Under the pieces are notes generated by a model. That model was given only the letters and a program-made list of their open reading frames with translations. It did no database searches and was not told the DNA's origin. Shown here piece after piece: positions 60,460-64,000 of a stretch of DNA of 64,000 nucleotides; the stretch's first letter is position 1; each line of letters begins with the position of its first letter. The DNA comes from Deltaproteobacteria bacterium. GTDB lineage: Bacteria > Desulfobacterota_D > UBA1144 > Nemesobacterales > JAJCZQ01. The translations under genes were made by a program, and so were the position numbers. Where the stretch lies: the NCBI GenBank assembly GCA_029262335.1, contig JAJCZQ010000031.1, positions 1 to 64,000 of the forward strand. The letters run 5' to 3'.

Positions 60460-61293
60460 TTGAAAATTGTTGTATTCGTAAGTCAGACTCTAGATACTGA
60501 GGCCAGAGTAGCTGTTTCATCAAGCGGTGACAGCGTAGCTACCGATGATGTAAAATGGATACTTAATCCTTATGATGAATTTGCAGTAGAAGAAGCAATA
60601 CAGACCAAGGAAAAACTTGGCGGAGAAGTTATTGTAGTTAGTGCTGGCCCTGCAAGAGGAATTGATGCAATAAGACAGGCACTTGCTATGGGAGCTGATT
60701 CCGGAGTCCATATTAAGGATGATGGTTTCGCAGAAACAGATAACTACACAATTGCTAAAATTGTTGCCAGTGAAATTAAGAAAATAGACGGTGTGGATTT
60801 TGTCTTAACAGGGATGAAAATAATAGATGATGAATCTGTACAGGTTGGAATTCAACTTGCAGAAGAATTAGGCCTTCCACATGTATCACTTGTAAGTAAA
60901 GTGGTTGAAGTAGATGCAAGCAAACTTGTCTGCCAGAAAGAAATTGACGGCGGTAGTGTTGTTGTAGAAGTACCTCTTCCGGCACTTATTACCTGCCCGG
61001 ATGCAATGAACGAACCAAGATATGCATCACTGCCAAATATTATGAAAGCCAAAAAGAAACCGGTAAATGAAGTAACTCTTGATGATATTGATTTTGATAC
61101 ACTTGGCATCTCAAGGGACGCAGTTGGTAAAAGTGGTTCAAAAGTAACAACCGTGAAGATTGAAGTACCGGTAATAGACAGAAAACTAAAAATAATAAAA
61201 GGTTCTGACGATACAACTGTAAAAGGTGAAGAGATTGCCCAGGCAGTTCAGGAACTTGTTCAGTTACTAAGAGATGATGCAAAGGTTCTTTAA
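60460..61293 (+). CDS. etfB: Electron transfer flavoprotein beta subunit
   Basis: EtfB with EtfA accepts electrons from acyl-CoA and other dehydrogenases and passes them to the quinone pool. The adenine-nucleotide region is WILNPYDEFAVEEA, VVSAGPARGIDAIRQALAMGAD, and DFVLTGMKIIDDESVQVGIQLAE. The start is TTG preceded by AGGAGG. At 277 residues it is slightly longer than usual, with a C-terminal extension. Confidence 0.96.
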   Translation: MKIVVFVSQTLDTEARVAVSSSGDSVATDDVKWILNPYDEFAVEEAIQTKEKLGGEVIVVSAGPARGIDAIRQALAMGADSGVHIKDDGFAETDNYTIAKIVASEIKKIDGVDFVLTGMKIIDDESVQVGIQLAEELGLPHVSLVSKVVEVDASKLVCQKEIDGGSVVVEVPLPALITCPDAMNEPRYASLPNIMKAKKKPVNEVTLDDIDFDTLGISRDAVGKSGSKVTTVKIEVPVIDRKLKIIKGSDDTTVKGEEIAQAVQELVQLLRDDAKVL

Positions 61294-61326
61294 CCTTCAT
61301 CTTATTACATTTAGGAGGCATAACAA

Positions 61327-62319
61327 ATGAGTAATGAAATATGGGTAATTGCTGATATGAAAATGGACGGGAGCATCAGGAAGGTATCTTTCGAAGCTCT
61401 TTCAGAAGCCAAAAGATCAATGCAGTCTAAAATCGGGGGACCTCTTTGCGCAGTACTTATGGGTTCAGGTGTTGCAGATAAGGCTGAAGCACTTGGTAAA
61501 TACGGTGCAGAAAAAGTATATGTTGTGGACAATGCACATCTTAAAGATTTTAATCCTGATGGTTATGTAAAAGCACTGTCAGAGCTCGTTGCTAAACACC
61601 AGCCGCACATTGTTTTAGCAGGTAATACTTCATTTACCGAAGATTACATTCCAAGAGTTGCAGCAAGGACTGGTTCCGGGCTGGCAATGGAAGCAATAGA
61701 CATGGGCCTTACGGATGACAACAGATTGACCGTTAAAAGATATTCCCATTCGAGTAAAGCTATTTCAGAAATTGAATTTAAAGCAGGCAACACAATGATG
61801 GCTACAATCAGGCCAAACACCTACAAGGAAGAAGAATCACCTGTAAGTCCGGAGGTAATAAACGAACAGGTCGATATAAGCGATGCAGATATTAAAGTAA
61901 AAGTAGTTAATCTTGAAACAAAAATGTCAGACAGGCCGGAACTTACCGAAGCCGAAAGAGTTGTTGCAGGTGGAAGAGGGCTGGGAAGTGAAGAAAACTT
62001 TAAATACATATATGACCTTGCTGATGTTCTAAGTGCAGCTGCCGGGGCAACAAGGGCCGCTGTAGATGCAGGTTACTGCCCATATGATATGCAGGTTGGA
62101 CAGACAGGTAAAGCGGTATCGCCTACTCTGTACTTTGCGGTTGCTATATCTGGAGCGGTTCAGCATTTCTCAGGTATGGGTACATCAAAGGTAATTGTAT
62201 CAATCAATAAAGACCCTGAAACTCCTATCTTTGCTAAATCAGATTATGCAATTTGTGGTGATCTTTTTGAAGTCCTTCCAGTACTTTCAGAAGAACTGAA
62301 AAAGGCATTAGCTGAATAA
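61327..62319 (+). CDS. etfA: Electron transfer flavoprotein alpha subunit
   Basis: The C-terminal FAD-binding domain is intact: VVAGGRGLGSEENFKYIYDL, AADVLSAAAGATRAAVDAGYC-like, QVGQTGKAVSPTLYFAVAIS, GAVQHFSGMGTSKVIVSINKD and YAICGDLFEVLPVL. At 330 residues it is normal. It starts after GGAGG, 33 bp after etfB. No ETF:quinone oxidoreductase gene is in the window. Confidence 0.96.
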   Translation: MSNEIWVIADMKMDGSIRKVSFEALSEAKRSMQSKIGGPLCAVLMGSGVADKAEALGKYGAEKVYVVDNAHLKDFNPDGYVKALSELVAKHQPHIVLAGNTSFTEDYIPRVAARTGSGLAMEAIDMGLTDDNRLTVKRYSHSSKAISEIEFKAGNTMMATIRPNTYKEEESPVSPEVINEQVDISDADIKVKVVNLETKMSDRPELTEAERVVAGGRGLGSEENFKYIYDLADVLSAAAGATRAAVDAGYCPYDMQVGQTGKAVSPTLYFAVAISGAVQHFSGMGTSKVIVSINKDPETPIFAKSDYAICGDLFEVLPVLSEELKKALAE

Positions 62320-62345
62320 TAATTAAAATAAAAAAGTTATTTGTA

Positions 62346-62378
62346 AGGGCAGGTTTAAAAAACCTGCCTTTTTTTTTT
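62346..62378. terminator. Terminator between etfA and murI
   Basis: The stem GGCAGGTTT / AAACCTGCC with a three-base loop is followed by ten T residues. It can serve etfA; murI ends at its downstream edge from the other strand. Confidence 0.85.
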
Positions 62379-63180
62379 ACAGGTCGGTAAGATTAACTTC
62401 GTTTAACTCTTCCCCGAGGAACGTCCCCGCTATACGAATAAATGATTCGGATACATCGGTCAGATAAAATTCGTTGTTACTGTTTTTTATTTCAGAATTA
62501 TTTTCCTTATTTATGTTATCTCTAATTTCCCGAGCTATCTCTTCGGCTGAATCTACCAGAAGGACACTATTCCCGGTAACTTCCTGTATGGCTGATTTCA
62601 AAAGCGGGTAGTGTGTGCACCCCAGGATCATTACATCAATGTCTTTTTTTAAAATTTCCTCAAGATAGGTCTCTGTAATCTGCTTTGTAATTTCTCCCTT
62701 ATGCCAGCCTTCTTCAGCCAGCGGGACAAACAGCGGGCAGGCCATCGAATAAACCTCTAATTCAGGATTAATATTGTTAATAGCAGTGGTATATGCCTCA
62801 CTCCTTATTGTGGAAGGTGTGCCGATTACGGCTATTTTACCGTTTTTAGTACTAAGGGCTGCTTTTTTTGCTCCGGGTTCTATTACGCCAATTACGGGAA
62901 TGGATAGTTCATCTTTTAAGGTCTCAAGAGAGTAGGCAGAAGCTGTATTACATGCAACTACCAGTATCTTTATACCCTTTGATAAAAGAAATCCGGCATT
63001 GCTCCTCGCATATTTAATTACAGTGTCTTTTGATTTAATTCCATAAGGGACCCTTGCCGTATCACCCAGGTATATAAGCTTTTCATCGGGCAGTAGGTTG
63101 ATAATTTCTTTAACGACCGTTAATCCCCCGACACCGGAATCAAATATCCCAATGGATTTATTGTTGTATTCCATTTGCAT
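62377..63180 (-). CDS. murI: Glutamate racemase
   Basis: MurI makes D-glutamate for peptidoglycan. Signatures: IGIFDSGVGGLTVVKEI, IYLGDTARVPYGIKS, VVACNTASAYSLETL and the second catalytic Cys in MILGCTHYPLLKSAI. At 267 residues it is normal. It follows radA with a 42-bp gap. Confidence 0.96.
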   Translation of the reverse strand: MQMEYNNKSIGIFDSGVGGLTVVKEIINLLPDEKLIYLGDTARVPYGIKSKDTVIKYARSNAGFLLSKGIKILVVACNTASAYSLETLKDELSIPVIGVIEPGAKKAALSTKNGKIAVIGTPSTIRSEAYTTAINNINPELEVYSMACPLFVPLAEEGWHKGEITKQITETYLEEILKKDIDVMILGCTHYPLLKSAIQEVTGNSVLLVDSAEEIAREIRDNINKENNSEIKNSNNEFYLTDVSESFIRIAGTFLGEELNEVNLTDL

Positions 63181-63222
63181 TGCACAATATGTTAGCCGCA
63201 GGCGGTATTATTTCAAAGAAAA

Positions 63223-63999
63223 TCAGAATATTGTTTCTATTGCTTCTTTTACTGTCTTAATACCAATCAGTTGTATAGTTTTGGATTTGGGTTTCTTTTT
63301 ACTCTCAAGATTTATATTGGGCATTAGGCACTTTTTAAAACCAAGTTTTTCAGCCTCGGAAATTCTGATATCAGCCTGAGAAACACCTCTTATTTCACCA
63401 GTAAGTCCAATTTCCCCGAAAACTACTATGTCCGGATCAAGAGGTTTATTTAAAAATGATGATACAAGTGAGATGCAAATACCAAGGTCAAGTGCAGGCT
63501 CGTCTATTGTCACACCTCCGGCTACGTTCATAAATATGTCTTCGCCAATTATATTAATGCCCGCTATTTTATCCAGTACAGCCACAAGGAGGGAGATTCT
63601 GTTTGAATCAATACCCATGCTGGTCCTTCTTGGCATGCCGATACCTCCAGCGGAAACCAATGCCTGAATTTCGATAAGAATAGGCCTCGTTCCTTCTATG
63701 CAGGGGGTTACAACCGAACCCGATGCATTTGTTGGCCGTTCTGAAAGGAATATCTCGGAAGGGTTTTTAACTTCGATGAGGCCTTCTTCCCGCATTTCAA
63801 AAACACCGATCTCGTTAGTAGAGCCAAACCTGTTTTTTATTGACCTTATTATCCTGTATTGATTCCCCTTACCGCCTTCAAAGTAAAGGACAGTGTCAAC
63901 CAGATGTTCGAGTACTTTCGGGCCGGCTATTGTCCCTTCCTTTGTTACATGGCCAATTAGAATAATTGCCACGCTGTTTAATTTGCCATATCTCACAAT
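63223..63999 (-). CDS. radA: DNA repair protein RadA, C-terminal part (5' partial)
   Basis: The frame is open to the window edge, so the N-terminal zinc finger and Walker A lie outside. Visible parts are the end of the RecA-like ATPase (ILIGHVTKEGTIAGPKVLEHLVDTVLYFEG), the RadA-specific KNRFGSTNEIGVFEM, and the Lon-protease-like C-terminal domain. RadA acts in recombination intermediate processing and branch migration. It is in the same direction as murI. Confidence 0.94.
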   Translation of the reverse strand: MVRYGKLNSVAIILIGHVTKEGTIAGPKVLEHLVDTVLYFEGGKGNQYRIIRSIKNRFGSTNEIGVFEMREEGLIEVKNPSEIFLSERPTNASGSVVTPCIEGTRPILIEIQALVSAGGIGMPRRTSMGIDSNRISLLVAVLDKIAGINIIGEDIFMNVAGGVTIDEPALDLGICISLVSSFLNKPLDPDIVVFGEIGLTGEIRGVSQADIRISEAEKLGFKKCLMPNINLESKKKPKSKTIQLIGIKTVKEAIETIF

Positions 64000-64000
64000 C

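Noticed and set aside
1-64000. CRISPR array, prophage, integron or restriction system
   Set aside because: No regularly spaced direct repeats, integrase, Cas, phage or R-M gene was recognised.

Overview
The window reads as a single stretch of a Gram-negative, AT-rich, aerobically respiring bacterial chromosome. Outer-envelope traits are common: lipoproteins, a TonB-like protein, MscL, a penicillin-insensitive murein endopeptidase, and large Cys-rich exported proteins. A six-gene alternative complex III operon, a GldC homologue, electron-transfer flavoprotein and a MerR/tRNA-Pro/surE neighbourhood fit a deltaproteobacteria-like or candidate-phylum lineage (for example Dadabacteria-like). No rRNA or taxonomic marker was searched, so the lineage is an inference. 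There is no prophage, integron, CRISPR array or intact insertion sequence; the only mobile-looking gene is a frameshifted GIY-YIG endonuclease remnant.

Layout. 1-9.1 kb: the 3' part of a giant exported protein (G8/TMEM2-like region plus RTX repeats), a repeat-rich gap, divergent mepA and msrA, then a class I cyclic-di-GMP riboswitch leading into a gingipain-like (C25) exported protease. 9.1-24.4 kb: housekeeping genes (aat, a glutamine amidotransferase, a nucleotidylyltransferase, rpmE2, hemB, htpG, FKBP, acpH, GST, CDGSH protein, mscL, glnS, enoyl-CoA hydratase, GNAT). 24.4-31.2 kb: a MoxR/VWA pair, an exported beta-helix protein with a CTERM-like tail, a possible glycosyltransferase and a PhzF protein. 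31.2-38.8 kb: tRNA-Cys and tRNA-Leu, an extremely acidic microprotein, then a long same-strand run ribB(A)-ribH-nusB-trpD-trpC-tpx-DUF59-bcp-bioD. 38.8-46.2 kb: actABCDEF plus a 49-residue membrane ORF overlapping actF. 46.2-54.2 kb: gldC, an orphan response regulator, SDR, LLM flavoprotein, cyclophilin, purM, tonB-like, yqaA, surE, tRNA-Pro and a MerR regulator. 54.6-64 kb: a minus-strand run crcB-rpiB-asd-PH protein-dapA-rnhB, then suhB, a DMT transporter, etfBA, murI and the C-terminal part of radA.

How it works together. The ACIII operon would oxidise quinol and pass electrons to a cytochrome c or an oxidase encoded elsewhere; etfAB, enoyl-CoA hydratase and other catabolic genes would feed the quinone pool. 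The c-di-GMP riboswitch ties an extracellular protease to the motile/sessile switch. Several strong promoters share the form TTGACA, a 16-base spacer, and a TATAAT-like -10. Palindromic repeats (GTCATYYCG...CGRRATGAC type) sit in the intergenic gaps. The most noteworthy points are the riboswitch-protease unit with a 15-bp hairpin abutting it, the degenerate GTP cyclohydrolase II half of the RibBA-like protein, the 49-residue ORF after actF, and a stem-loop found twice with a compensatory base-pair change.
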